Positions 36,222 through 44,853 are shown, numbered from the stretch's first letter. The stretch is DNA of 64,000 nucleotides from Aquabacterium sp. (GCA_023266355.1 JAHFQM010000001.1:124001-188000), one strand, 5' to 3'. The notes: generated by a model from the letters alone, not told the origin. A program made the numbers and translations.

Positions 36222-37130
36222 ATGTGCGGAATCGTTGGATTGCTATTGAAGAAGCCCTCGTTGAGAAGCCAGCTCGGCGAGTTGATGGTGCCCATGCTCA
36301 TCGGCATGACCGAGCGCGGGCCTGACTCGGCCGGCCTGGCCGTGTTCACCGAGCCCTTGCCCGCCGGGCAACGCAAGCTCAGCGTGTACGCGGGCTTGAC
36401 AGAAGAGGGCGCAGCCTTCAACTGGGCCGGCCTGCTGGACGCGCTCAACACCGAGCTCAAGGTGCAGGCCAAGGCCAGCATCAAGGCCAACCACGCGGTG
36501 CTGACCTTTGAAGGCGCGGCCGACCCGGTCAAGGCCTTTGTGAAGGCTTATGGCCCGAAGCTGCACCTGCTGTCGGCCGGCCGCAGCATCGAGCTCTACA
36601 AGGACATCGGCACACCCGCCGAAGTGGCCGCGCGCTACCAGTTCGGCCAGCTGCAAGGCAGCCACCTGGTGGGCCACACCCGCATGGCCACCGAGAGTGC
36701 CGTGACCCCGGACCGTGCCCACCCCTTCACCGCCGGTGAAGACTTCTGCCTGGTGCACAACGGTTCGCTGTCCAACCCCAACGGCGTGCGCCGCATGCTG
36801 GAGCCGCGCGGCATCAAGTTCGAAACCGACAACGACACCGAAGCCGCTTGCCGCTTCCTGGAGTGGCGCCTGCGCGAAGGCGACAACCTGCACACCGCGC
36901 TGCAAAAGGGCTTCGAGGCGCTGGACGGCTTCTACACCTTCCTGATGGGCACCTCGACCGAGCTGGCCCTGATCCGCGACCCCTTCGCCTGCAAGCCGGC
37001 CGTCGTGGCCGAAACCGACGACTACGTGGCCATCGCCTCCGAGTTCCGCTCGCTGGCCCACCTGCCCGACGTGAAGCACGCCACCGTCTTTGAACCTGCC
37101 CCTGAGGAGATGTACGTATGGAAAGCCTGA
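36222..37130 (+). CDS. mgsA: Class II glutamine amidotransferase, N-methylglutamate synthase subunit A
   Basis: Glutaminase-type subunit of the glutamate-synthase-like N-methylglutamate synthase (also called glxB), 302 residues. The nucleophile is Cys2 in MCGIVGLLL. GMTERGPDSAGLAVF and VGHTRMATES are the amidotransferase signature regions, and LVHNGSLSNP closes the site. In the Mgs enzyme it would release methylamine from gamma-glutamylmethylamide. It overlaps mgsB by 13 bp, and 42 bp separate it from glnT. Confidence 0.88.
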   Translation: MCGIVGLLLKKPSLRSQLGELMVPMLIGMTERGPDSAGLAVFTEPLPAGQRKLSVYAGLTEEGAAFNWAGLLDALNTELKVQAKASIKANHAVLTFEGAADPVKAFVKAYGPKLHLLSAGRSIELYKDIGTPAEVAARYQFGQLQGSHLVGHTRMATESAVTPDRAHPFTAGEDFCLVHNGSLSNPNGVRRMLEPRGIKFETDNDTEAACRFLEWRLREGDNLHTALQKGFEALDGFYTFLMGTSTELALIRDPFACKPAVVAETDDYVAIASEFRSLAHLPDVKHATVFEPAPEEMYVWKA

Positions 37131-37807
37131 AATTCGACCTGAGCGCAGGCGGCGTTCGCCCGCTCAACCAGCACCTGCACGGCCCGGCCGCCGAGCTCAA
37201 CGGTCAGCACATCACCGTGGTCAACCCCGACGGGGCTCACAACATCGCGGTCGGCATGGACGCTGCGGTGAAGGTGACCATCGACGGCCATGCGGGCTAC
37301 TACGCCGCCGGCATGAACAAGCTGGCCGACGTGACCATCCATGGCAGCGCCAGCACCGGTGTGGCCGAGAACATGATGAGTGGCAAGGTGCACGTGAAGG
37401 GCTTCGCCTCGAACAGCGCTGGTGCTTCGGCGCACGGCGGCCTGCTCATCATCGATGGCGATGCAGGCCTGCGTTGCGGCATCTCGCTCAAGGGCGGGGA
37501 CATCGTGGTGGGCGGCTCGGTGGGCAGCTTCTCGGGCTTCATGGCCCAGGCGGGCCGCATGGTGATCTGCGGCAATGCCGGTGACGCGCTGGGCGACTCG
37601 CTGTACGAAGCCGTCATCTACGTGCGTGGCGACATCAAGAGCCTGGGCGCAGACGCCCAGATCGAGCCCCTGGGCGATGCCGACATCACCGCGCTGACCG
37701 AGCTGCTGGCCGCCGCGGGCTTGCAGCACCAGCCACAGGAGTTCAAGCGGGTCGCATCCGCTCGCTCGCTGTACCACTGGAACGCAGACGCTGACCAAAC
37801 CTATTGA
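37118..37807 (+). CDS. mgsB: GXGXG-domain subunit B of N-methylglutamate synthase
   Basis: 229 residues forming a right-handed beta-helix like the GXGXG domain of glutamate synthase. Repeated short Gly motifs are seen (GMDAAVKVTIDG, SGKVHVKG, GDIVVGGSVGSFSG), each turn about 18-20 residues. It is a structural subunit that holds the other two. It overlaps both neighbours or nearly so: 13 bp with mgsA and 11 bp away from mgsC. Confidence 0.88.
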   Translation: MESLKFDLSAGGVRPLNQHLHGPAAELNGQHITVVNPDGAHNIAVGMDAAVKVTIDGHAGYYAAGMNKLADVTIHGSASTGVAENMMSGKVHVKGFASNSAGASAHGGLLIIDGDAGLRCGISLKGGDIVVGGSVGSFSGFMAQAGRMVICGNAGDALGDSLYEAVIYVRGDIKSLGADAQIEPLGDADITALTELLAAAGLQHQPQEFKRVASARSLYHWNADADQTY

Positions 37808-37818
37808 GGAGCCCACAC

Positions 37819-39192
37819 ATGAGCACCGAACACCCCATCACCTTCAAGCCCGCCAAGCAACTTCAACGCGAAGAATCGGCCAGCTTCGACCGCAGCACGC
37901 TGGACTACATCCACCGCGCCTCCAACACCGGCCTGTACGAAATCCGCGGCCTGGGCGCCAAGCGCAAGCTGCCGCACTTCGATGACCTGGTCTTCCTGGG
38001 CGCTTCGCTGTCGCGCTACCCCTTGGAGGGCTACCGCGAGAAGTGCTCCACCAAAACCGTGCTGGGCACGCGCTTCGCGAAGAAGCCCATCGTGCTGGAC
38101 ACGCCCATCACCGTGGCCGGCATGAGCTTCGGCGCGCTGTCGGCCAACGTGAAGGAGGCTCTGGGCAAGGCAGCCACGGCCGTGGGCACCTCGACGACCA
38201 CGGGCGACGGCGGCATGACGCAGGAAGAGCGCCAGTCGTCCAAGACCCTGGTCTACCAGTGCCTGCCCTCGCGCTACGGCTTCAACCCCGATGACGTGCG
38301 CAAGGCCGATGCCATCGAGGTGGTGCTGGGCCAGGGCGCCAAGCCGGGCGGCGGCGGCATGCTGCTGGGCCAGAAGGTCAACCCCCGCGTGGCCAAGATG
38401 CGCACCCTGCCTGAAGGCGTGGACCAGCGCTCGGCCTGCCGCCACCCCGACTGGACGGGCCCCGATGACCTGGCCATCAAGATCCAGGAACTGCGTGAGC
38501 TGACCGACTGGGAAAAGCCCATCTACGTGAAGGTGGGCGCCACCCGCGTCTACAACGACGTCAAGCTGGCCGTGCACGCCGGTGCCGACGTGGTGGTGGT
38601 GGACGGCATGCAAGGTGGCACGGCCGCCACGCAGACCTGCTTCATCGAGCACGTGGGCATCCCCACGCTGGCCGCCGTCCGTCAGGCCGTGGCCGCGCTG
38701 GAAGACCTGGACATGAAGGGCACGGTGCAACTCATCGTCTCGGGCGGCATCCGCACCGGTGCCGACGTGGCCAAGGCTTTGGCCCTGGGCGCGGACGCCG
38801 TGGCCATTGGTCAGGGCGTGCTGATGGCCCTGGGCTGCAACCGCGACACCTACCAGCAAGACGGCCAGCTGCACAGCGCCGAAGCCGACTACGCCGCACT
38901 GGGCACCGCGCCGGGCTTCTGCCACCACTGCCACACGGGCAAATGCCCCGTGGGCGTGACCACGCAAGACGCCGTGCTGGAAAAGCGCCTGGAGCCTGAG
39001 GTGGGCGCCAGGCACCTGAAGAACTACCTGAAGACGCTGACCATGGAGCTCACCACCCTGGCCCGCGCCTGTGGCAAGCAGGACGTGCACCACCTGGAGC
39101 CCGAAGACCTGGTGGCCCTGACGGTGGAAGCCGCGGCCATGGCCCAGGTGCCACTGGCTGGCACGAGCTGGGTGCCAGGCCAGACGGGCTGA
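37819..39192 (+). CDS. mgsC: FMN-binding glutamate synthase domain, subunit C of N-methylglutamate synthase
   Basis: Catalytic FMN/iron-sulfur subunit that reduces the imine of 2-oxoglutarate with methylamine to N-methylglutamate, 457 residues. ATG 37819 has a GAGG site. The glutamate-synthase FMN domain is plain in AGMSFGALSANVKEAL, STTTGDGGMTQEER, QGAKPGGGGMLLGQKV and GMQGGTAATQTCFIEHVG. The cysteines FCHHCHTGKCPVG match the 3Fe-4S site. A terminator follows, so glnT-mgsABC looks like a closed unit. Confidence 0.9.
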   Translation: MSTEHPITFKPAKQLQREESASFDRSTLDYIHRASNTGLYEIRGLGAKRKLPHFDDLVFLGASLSRYPLEGYREKCSTKTVLGTRFAKKPIVLDTPITVAGMSFGALSANVKEALGKAATAVGTSTTTGDGGMTQEERQSSKTLVYQCLPSRYGFNPDDVRKADAIEVVLGQGAKPGGGGMLLGQKVNPRVAKMRTLPEGVDQRSACRHPDWTGPDDLAIKIQELRELTDWEKPIYVKVGATRVYNDVKLAVHAGADVVVVDGMQGGTAATQTCFIEHVGIPTLAAVRQAVAALEDLDMKGTVQLIVSGGIRTGADVAKALALGADAVAIGQGVLMALGCNRDTYQQDGQLHSAEADYAALGTAPGFCHHCHTGKCPVGVTTQDAVLEKRLEPEVGARHLKNYLKTLTMELTTLARACGKQDVHHLEPEDLVALTVEAAAMAQVPLAGTSWVPGQTG

Positions 39193-39228
39193 CCCCAGGG
39201 CCTCGGCCCACGCAAATGTCCACACCCC

Positions 39229-39258
39229 AAGCCCCATCGGCGCAAGTCGATGGGGCTT
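39229..39258. terminator. Bidirectional terminator after mgsC
   Basis: AAGCCCCATCG (39229-39239) and CGATGGGGCTT (39248-39258) form a perfect 11-bp stem with an 8-base loop and T-rich tail on the plus strand. It ends the glnT-mgsABC operon and lies about 40 bp after its stop. Confidence 0.75.
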
Positions 39259-39640
39259 TGCTTTGTGCGAGCACGGACCGATGCGCGCGCTGCGACCCGG
39301 CCTGTCGCGCACCAAAACATCGCCTGGGTGCACCGCTGCATGGCATGGGCGCCCAACTTGAAGCGGCAACTTCAGCCCGGCCTGGGTGAGGCATCAGCGG
39401 CGCTTCATCTGGCGGCATTCCATGGCCTTCACGGCACCCTCAAATCTGGCCCGCATTGTGCTTGGTATGCCATAAGTCAGGATGGTATCAAGTGGATGGC
39501 AATCCTGCAGACAGCCACGTGTTCATCGAGTCATTCAGGGTAAGTCCCGGGCTTGTCAGCACATGACATGTTGATTAAATTGGCACCCATACCGGATTGG
39601 TATACCAACATACAAAGCGCCGAAAACCGAAGGAAACAGC
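39259..39640 (+). promoter_or_regulatory. Promoter and operator region of the heterocycle operon
   Basis: About 380 bases without a gene. It contains a perfect 12-bp palindrome TTGGTATACCAA (39597-39608) and a looser copy TTGGTATGCCAT (39462-39473). A half-like GGTATCAAG is at 39484-39492. The palindrome could cover a -10 (TATACC, 39601-39606) with a -35 TTGGCA (39580-39585) 15 bp away. A FadR-type GntR protein, such as the one at 50010, is a good candidate to bind it. The gene starts at 39641 with an AAGGA site. Confidence 0.6.
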
Positions 39641-40225
39641 ATGACTTTTCAGCTCCGCAAAGTGGTCACCTACACGGAAGACACCCTGATCGAGGGCGGC
39701 AAGATCGCCCCCAAACCGCTGCGCCTGTTCGCTGCCGCGGCCGTGCTGCGCAACCCCTGGGCAGGGCGCGGTTTCGTGGAAGACCTCAAGCCCGAGATCC
39801 ACGAGATCGCCCCCCAGCTCGGCGCGCTGCTGACGGCGGAAATCCTGCGTATGGCTGGCTCGGGCGACGCCGTCGAGGCCTACGGCAAGGCGGCCATCGT
39901 CGGCACGTCTGGCGAGGTGGAGCACGCCTCCGCCCTGACCCACACCCTGCGTTTCGGCAACCACTTCCGCACCGCGGTGGGCGCCAAGAGCTTCCTGAGC
40001 TTCACCAATGTGCGCGGTGGCCCGGCCTGCCCCATCGCCATCCCGCTCATGCACAAGCACGACGAGGGCATGCGCTCGCACTACCTGACCATCCAGTTCT
40101 CCATCACGGACGCACCCGCGCCGGACGAGATCGTGGTGGCCCTGGGCGCCTCCATCGGTGGCCGTCCGCACCACCGCATCGGCGACCGTTACCAGGACAT
40201 GGCGGAGCTCCAAGGACATGCCTGA
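39641..40225 (+). CDS. Amino acid synthesis-family (DUF1185) protein
   Basis: Cytoplasmic protein of the AA_synth/DUF1185 family, 194 residues. The family core is plain in RKVVTYTEDTLIEGG, GSGDAVEAYGKAAIVGTSGEVEHASAL and the IGGRPHHRIGDRY ending. The biochemical role is not known. Members often sit beside heterocycle-degrading flavin enzymes. Its start is the first of the operon, 33 bp past a palindrome, and its stop overlaps the hydrolase start by 8 bp. It might be the helper protein of the pathway, but I cannot prove it. Confidence 0.82.
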   Translation: MTFQLRKVVTYTEDTLIEGGKIAPKPLRLFAAAAVLRNPWAGRGFVEDLKPEIHEIAPQLGALLTAEILRMAGSGDAVEAYGKAAIVGTSGEVEHASALTHTLRFGNHFRTAVGAKSFLSFTNVRGGPACPIAIPLMHKHDEGMRSHYLTIQFSITDAPAPDEIVVALGASIGGRPHHRIGDRYQDMAELQGHA

Positions 40226-41063
40226 GATGCAGCCCCCTCCCAGCCGCGCCCGCGGCATCCTGGCCGACGGCACCTGCCATGCGGTCTTCGGCCAAGGCAC
40301 GGCCGTGGTGTTCATCCACGGTGTCGGCATGAGCCAGGACGTGTGGACGCCCCAGGTGATCGGCTTTTGCCGACAACACACCGTGGTCACCTACGACATG
40401 CTGGGGCACGGGCAAAGCCCGCTGCCGCCCGAGCAGGCCAGCCTGGGCGATTACGCCGAGCAGCTGCGCCGCCTGCTGGACCAGCTGGGCATCCAGCGTG
40501 CGCACGTCGTCGGGCATTCCATGGGCGCGCTGGTGGCCCTGGAGTTCGCTTTGCGGGAGCCGGGGAGATGCCTGAGTGTCACGGCGCTCAATGGCGTGTA
40601 CTGTCGCAGCGAAGCCCAGCGTCAGGCGGTGATGGACCGGGTACAAAGCCTGCATTCGAGCAGCAGCATGGCCGGCATCGACAACACCCTCAGCCGCTGG
40701 TTCGGTGAACCCGTTCCTGCTGCGTTGGTGCCTGCGGCCCAGCTCTGCCGTCGGTTGCTGGGCAGTGTCAACCTGACCGGCTATGCCAGAACCTACCAGC
40801 TGTTCGCCCACAGCGACCGTGCCCACGAGGGCCGCCTGTCCGAGCTCCAACCTCCCGCGCTGTTCATGACCGGTGAGTTCGACCCCAACTCCACGCCTGA
40901 CATGTCGCAAGCGATGGCCGAGGCCGCGCCGCGTGGCACCCGCCGTGTGCTGGCCAACGAGCGCCACATGATGTGCCTGACCGGTGCGCCGCAGGTGCAT
41001 GCCGAGCTTCAACCCTTCCTGCTGGCCGCCGAAGCCGGCACCACCGACCTGGAGGCAGCATGA
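40218..41063 (+). CDS. Alpha/beta-fold hydrolase
   Basis: Serine hydrolase of the alpha/beta fold, 281 residues from ATG 40218. The nucleophile elbow GHSMG puts Ser101, and the other triad members are Asp222 (TGEFDPNS) and His250 (NERHMM). The oxyanion region is FIHGVGMSQDVW. In the trigonelline route a hydrolase splits an N-methylformamido-methylene-succinate into CO2, methylamine, formate and succinate semialdehyde, and this gene is the candidate. ATG overlaps the previous stop, and its own stop overlaps the next start by ATGA. Confidence 0.88.
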   Translation: MPEMQPPPSRARGILADGTCHAVFGQGTAVVFIHGVGMSQDVWTPQVIGFCRQHTVVTYDMLGHGQSPLPPEQASLGDYAEQLRRLLDQLGIQRAHVVGHSMGALVALEFALREPGRCLSVTALNGVYCRSEAQRQAVMDRVQSLHSSSSMAGIDNTLSRWFGEPVPAALVPAAQLCRRLLGSVNLTGYARTYQLFAHSDRAHEGRLSELQPPALFMTGEFDPNSTPDMSQAMAEAAPRGTRRVLANERHMMCLTGAPQVHAELQPFLLAAEAGTTDLEAA

Positions 41064-41959
41064 CCCCCATCGACCCGAAAGCCTTCCGCCAGGCGCTGGG
41101 CAACTACCCCACCGGCGTCACCATCGTGACCACGAAAGACGCCGATGGCACGCCCCGTGGCCTGACGGCGAACTCGTTCACCTCGGTGTCGCTGGACCCG
41201 CCGCTCATCCTGGTGTGCCTGGGCAAGACCACCGCCAGCCACCCGGTGTTCATGCAGTCCGAGGCTTTCGCGGTCAATTTCCTGGCCGACGACCAGCGCG
41301 ATGTCTCGGGCCTGTTCGCCTCGAAATCGCCAGACAAGTTCGGCCAGGCGGCCTGGCGCGAGGGCCACACGGGCTCGCCCCTGATCGATGGCAGCGTGGC
41401 CTGGTTCGATTGCACCGTGCACCAGCGTGTGGACGCTGGCGACCACACCATCCTGATCGGCCAGGTCGCCGAGATGGGCCAGCGCACGGCACGCCCGCTG
41501 GGCTACTGCCAGGGCGCCTACGTCGGCTTCCAGCTGGCGCAGGCCGCGCAAGCGGCGCAGAGCCGCCAGGCCCGCACCACAGCCCTGATCGAGACGGCCG
41601 AGGGTGTGCTCTTCACCCAGGGGGCGAATGGGCTGGACCTGCCCACGGCCGCCGACGCCGCCAGCCTGCTGCAAAGCCTGCAAGCGCAGGGTGTGGCGGC
41701 ATCGCTGGACTTCCTCTTCGCCGTCTTTGACACGCCAGAGGGTTCGCGCATCGTCTACCGCGGCCGCACCACCTCGGGCCCCGTGGCGGCCCCCGGCTGG
41801 CGCAGCGTGCCGCTGTCCGACCTGCCCGCGTTGGGCCTGCCCGACAGCGCCTTGCAATCGATGCTGAACCGTTATGCGCGAGAGCGCGCACAGGATGCCT
41901 TTGGCATCTACGTCGGCAACCAGGACGAGGGCGAAGTCCGCCCCCTGGCCGCCGCTTGA
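41060..41959 (+). CDS. Flavin reductase with C-terminal extension (two-component monooxygenase reductase)
   Basis: NAD(P)H:flavin oxidoreductase supplying reduced flavin to the monooxygenase two genes on. 299 residues. Residues 1-165 are a flavin-reductase domain: NYPTGVTIVTT, GLTANSFTSVSLDPPLILVCL and FAVNFLADDQRDVSGLFA. The remaining 130 residues (from about 170) are a separate domain with the pattern GVLFTQGANGLDLP and FLFAVFDTPEGSRIVYRG, which looks faintly like a Nudix-type fold. In other two-component systems C-terminal parts sense the substrate. It overlaps the hydrolase as ATGA and is 24 bp before the monooxygenase. Confidence 0.85.
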   Translation: MTPIDPKAFRQALGNYPTGVTIVTTKDADGTPRGLTANSFTSVSLDPPLILVCLGKTTASHPVFMQSEAFAVNFLADDQRDVSGLFASKSPDKFGQAAWREGHTGSPLIDGSVAWFDCTVHQRVDAGDHTILIGQVAEMGQRTARPLGYCQGAYVGFQLAQAAQAAQSRQARTTALIETAEGVLFTQGANGLDLPTAADAASLLQSLQAQGVAASLDFLFAVFDTPEGSRIVYRGRTTSGPVAAPGWRSVPLSDLPALGLPDSALQSMLNRYARERAQDAFGIYVGNQDEGEVRPLAAA

Positions 41960-41983
41960 ACCCGATTTGAACTGGAGCGCCCC

Positions 41984-43021
41984 ATGAAGTTCTCTCTTTT
42001 CCTCCACGTGGAGCGGTACGACGACCGCACGCCCATCACCCAGCAGCTCGACGAGATGACCGAGCTGGTGCAAATCGCCGAGCGCGGTGGCTTCGAAGCC
42101 GCCTGGGTGGGCGAGCACCATGGCATGGGTTTCACCATCGCCCCCAACCCCTTCGTGAACCTCGCCTACCTGGCCGCCAAGACCGAGCGCATCCGCCTGG
42201 GCACGGGCACCGTCATCGCCCCGTTCTGGCACCCCATCAAACTGGCGGGTGAGGCCGGCCTGGTCGATGCCATCAGCGGTGGCCGCCTGGATTTGGGCAT
42301 CGCCCGTGGCGCCTACATGTTCGAGTACGAACGCCTCTTCCCCGGCCTGGACGCCATGGAAGCCGGGGCCCGCATGCGCGCCATGGTGCCCCTGCTGCAA
42401 GGCCTGTTCAAGGGCGACTGCGCGGCCGATGGCCCCTACTGGCAGTTCCCGACCACCACCTCGCTGCCACGTCCGGTGCAAGGCCCCTTCCCGCCGATGT
42501 GGATTGCCGCGCGCGACCCGCACTCGCACGATTTCGCCGTGGCGCAGGGCTGCAACGTGCAGGTGACGCCGCTGGCGTCGGGCGATGGTGAGGTGTCCGC
42601 CCTGATGGAGCGCTTCAACGCCGCCTGCGCGGCCCACCCCGAGGTGCCGCGCCCCAAGATCATGCTGCTGATGCACACCTTCGTGGGCGCCTCTGATGCC
42701 GAGGTCGATCAGGCCTGCCGCGACCTGCAAGCCTTCTACTGCCACTTCATGAAGTGGGTGAAGAAAGAGCGCCCGATCCAGCAAGGCCTGATGGAGCCGC
42801 TGCGCCAGGAAGACCTGGACGCCTTCCCGCAGTTCGCCCCCGAGCAGTTGCGCCAGAGCCTGGTGGTGGGCAAGCCTGCGCAGGTCATCGACCGGCTCAA
42901 GTCCTACGAGGCCCTGGGCTATGACCAGTACAGCTTCTGGATCGACAACCACATGGACTTCGAGACCAAGAAGCGCACGCTGGAGAACTTCATCGCCCAC
43001 GTGGTGCCGGCTTTCCAGTGA
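41984..43021 (+). CDS. Luciferase-like (LLM class) flavin-dependent oxygenase
   Basis: Oxygenase component of a two-component flavin system, 345 residues, TIM-barrel of the bacterial luciferase superfamily. The N-terminus MKFSLFLHVERYD, the ERGGFEAAWVGEHHG motif, GTGTVIAPFWHPIKLAGE and DAISGGRLDLGIARGAY are family signatures. The C-terminal VGKPAQVIDRLKSYEALGYDQYSFWID is also typical. With the flavin reductase next door it should cleave an N-heterocyclic ring between two carbons. A GGAG site precedes ATG. Pyridine and trigonelline oxygenases belong to the same superfamily. Confidence 0.9.
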   Translation: MKFSLFLHVERYDDRTPITQQLDEMTELVQIAERGGFEAAWVGEHHGMGFTIAPNPFVNLAYLAAKTERIRLGTGTVIAPFWHPIKLAGEAGLVDAISGGRLDLGIARGAYMFEYERLFPGLDAMEAGARMRAMVPLLQGLFKGDCAADGPYWQFPTTTSLPRPVQGPFPPMWIAARDPHSHDFAVAQGCNVQVTPLASGDGEVSALMERFNAACAAHPEVPRPKIMLLMHTFVGASDAEVDQACRDLQAFYCHFMKWVKKERPIQQGLMEPLRQEDLDAFPQFAPEQLRQSLVVGKPAQVIDRLKSYEALGYDQYSFWIDNHMDFETKKRTLENFIAHVVPAFQ

Positions 43022-43038
43022 CGCCCGAAGGGACCACG

Positions 43039-44514
43039 ATGTTGCAGACCTTCTCCCAGTTCATCGACGGCCAGTTCGAGCCCGGCAGCACGCACTTCGA
43101 GAGCGTGGACCCGGCCACCGGCACCGCCTGGGCCCGCATGCCCGCGGCCACGGCCGACGATGTGGACCGTGCCGTGCGTGCGGCCCACCGGGCGTTGAAC
43201 GACCCCGCCTGGCGTGATCTCACGGCCACGGCGCGCGGCAAGCTGCTGGCCCGCCTGGCCGAGCTGGTCACCCGCGATGCGCCCCTGCTGGCGGAGCTGG
43301 AAACGCGCGACACCGGCAAGGTGATCCGCGAGACCCGCGCCCAGATCGGCTACGTGGCGGAGTACTACCGCTACTACGCCGGCCTGGCCGACAAGCTCGA
43401 AGGCCGCCACCTGCCGGTGGACAAGGCCGACATGGAGGCCTACACCCGCCGCGAGCCCCTGGGCGTGATCGCCGCCATCGTGCCCTGGAACTCGCAGCTC
43501 TTCCTGTCGGCCGTCAAGCTGGGCCCGGCGCTGGCCGCGGGCTGCACCGTGGTGCTGAAGGCGTCCGAAGAAGGCCCGGCGCCGCTGCTGGCCTTCGCCA
43601 AGCTGGTGCAGGAGGCCGGCTTCCCGCCCGGCGTGCTCAACATCGTCACCGGCTTTGGCGATGCCTGTGGCAAGGCCCTGACCAGCCACCCGCTGGTCGA
43701 CAAGGTGGCCTTCACCGGCGGCCCTGAAACGGCGCGGCACATCGTGCGCAACACGGCCGAGAACCTGGCCGACACCTCGCTGGAGCTGGGCGGCAAGTCG
43801 CCGGTGCTGGTCTTCGACGACGTCGATCTCGACAGCGTGTGCAACAGCCTCGTGGCCGGCATTTTCGGTGCCAGCGGCCAGAGCTGCGTGGCCGGATCGC
43901 GCCTGCTGGTGCAGCGTGGCATCGCCGACCGCCTGCTGGCCGCCCTGGCCGAGAAGGCCGCGCGCATCCGCATCGGCGACCCGAAGGACCTGGCCACCGA
44001 GATGGGCCCGCTGGCCACGCGCAAGCAGATCGCCCACATCGAACGCACGGTGCAAGCCAGCCTCGACGCGGGGGCGCGGCTGGTCTGCGGAGGCGGCGTG
44101 CCGTCAGGCTTTGCGGCCGACAGCCACTTCTACGCGCCCACCATCCTCGACTGCCCGAACGCCGACATCCCCAGCGTGCAGACCGAGCTGTTCGGCCCGG
44201 TGCTCAGCGTGGTGCGTTTCGACACCGAGGCCGATGCCATCCGCCTGGCCAACGACAGCGCCTACGGCCTGGCCTCGGGCGTGTTCACGCGTGACCTGGC
44301 CCGTGGCCACCGCTTGATCCGTGCGCTGCATGCCGGCATCGTGTGGGTCAACACCTACCGCGTGGTCTCGCCCATCGTGCCCTTCGGCGGCTTCGGCCTC
44401 AGCGGCCTGGGCCGTGAAGGCGGCATGGAGGCCGCGCTGGCCTACACCCGCACCAAGTCCGTGTGGATCAACACCTCGGACGCGCCCATCCCCGACCCCT
44501 TCGTGATGCGCTGA
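43039..44514 (+). CDS. Aldehyde dehydrogenase
   Basis: NAD(P)-dependent aldehyde dehydrogenase, 491 residues from ATG 43039, which has AAGGGA upstream. A GTG at 43018 overlapping the oxygenase end is less likely. The catalytic Cys is in GASGQSCVAGSR and the Glu in LELGGKSP. The nucleotide site FTGGPETARHIV is complete. It ends in TKSVWINTSD, close to betaine/vanillin-type ALDHs. In the proposed route it would oxidise the semialdehyde or lactone product of ring opening to an acid. No frameshift is seen. Confidence 0.88.
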   Translation: MLQTFSQFIDGQFEPGSTHFESVDPATGTAWARMPAATADDVDRAVRAAHRALNDPAWRDLTATARGKLLARLAELVTRDAPLLAELETRDTGKVIRETRAQIGYVAEYYRYYAGLADKLEGRHLPVDKADMEAYTRREPLGVIAAIVPWNSQLFLSAVKLGPALAAGCTVVLKASEEGPAPLLAFAKLVQEAGFPPGVLNIVTGFGDACGKALTSHPLVDKVAFTGGPETARHIVRNTAENLADTSLELGGKSPVLVFDDVDLDSVCNSLVAGIFGASGQSCVAGSRLLVQRGIADRLLAALAEKAARIRIGDPKDLATEMGPLATRKQIAHIERTVQASLDAGARLVCGGGVPSGFAADSHFYAPTILDCPNADIPSVQTELFGPVLSVVRFDTEADAIRLANDSAYGLASGVFTRDLARGHRLIRALHAGIVWVNTYRVVSPIVPFGGFGLSGLGREGGMEAALAYTRTKSVWINTSDAPIPDPFVMR

Positions 44515-44538
44515 GCGCATGCCTTGAAAGCCCACGCC

Positions 44539-44853
44539 ATGTATTACGAAATCCGCACCTACCGCCTCAAGGTCGGCACCTTGCCCAGCTACCTCTCGAT
44601 GGTCGGCGAGGAAGGCCTGGCCATCCAGCGCGCACACCTGGGCCACCTGGTCGGCTATTTCCACTCGGACATCGGCCCGCAAAACCAGATCGTCCACATC
44701 TGGGCCTTCGACAGCCTCGATGAGCGCGAACGCCGCCGCCAGGCCCTCGCCGCCGACCCGGCCTGGCAGGCCTTCATTCCCAAGATCCAGGCGCTGATCG
44801 AAGAGATGGACAGCAAGGTCATGCGCCCGACCGCTTTCTCTCCCCGTCCCTGA
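44539..44853 (+). CDS. NIPSNAP family protein
   Basis: 104 residues with the ferredoxin-like NIPSNAP fold. YYEIRTYRLKVG at the start, RAHLGHLVGYFHSDIGPQNQIVHIW in the middle and the RRQALAADPAWQAF ending are typical. ATG 44539 is chosen over TTG 44524. Bacterial members often lie in aromatic or heterocycle degradation operons. The role is unknown. Gaps of about 23 bp to both neighbours suggest the same operon. Confidence 0.85.
   Translation: MYYEIRTYRLKVGTLPSYLSMVGEEGLAIQRAHLGHLVGYFHSDIGPQNQIVHIWAFDSLDERERRRQALAADPAWQAFIPKIQALIEEMDSKVMRPTAFSPRP

Noticed and set aside
39641..44853. Pyridine degradation (PyrABCDE type) as the best match of the operon
   Set aside because: The pyridine route does not need an additional aldehyde dehydrogenase before the hydrolase. 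The neighbouring methylamine genes also favour an N-methylated substrate. It is kept only as an alternative.
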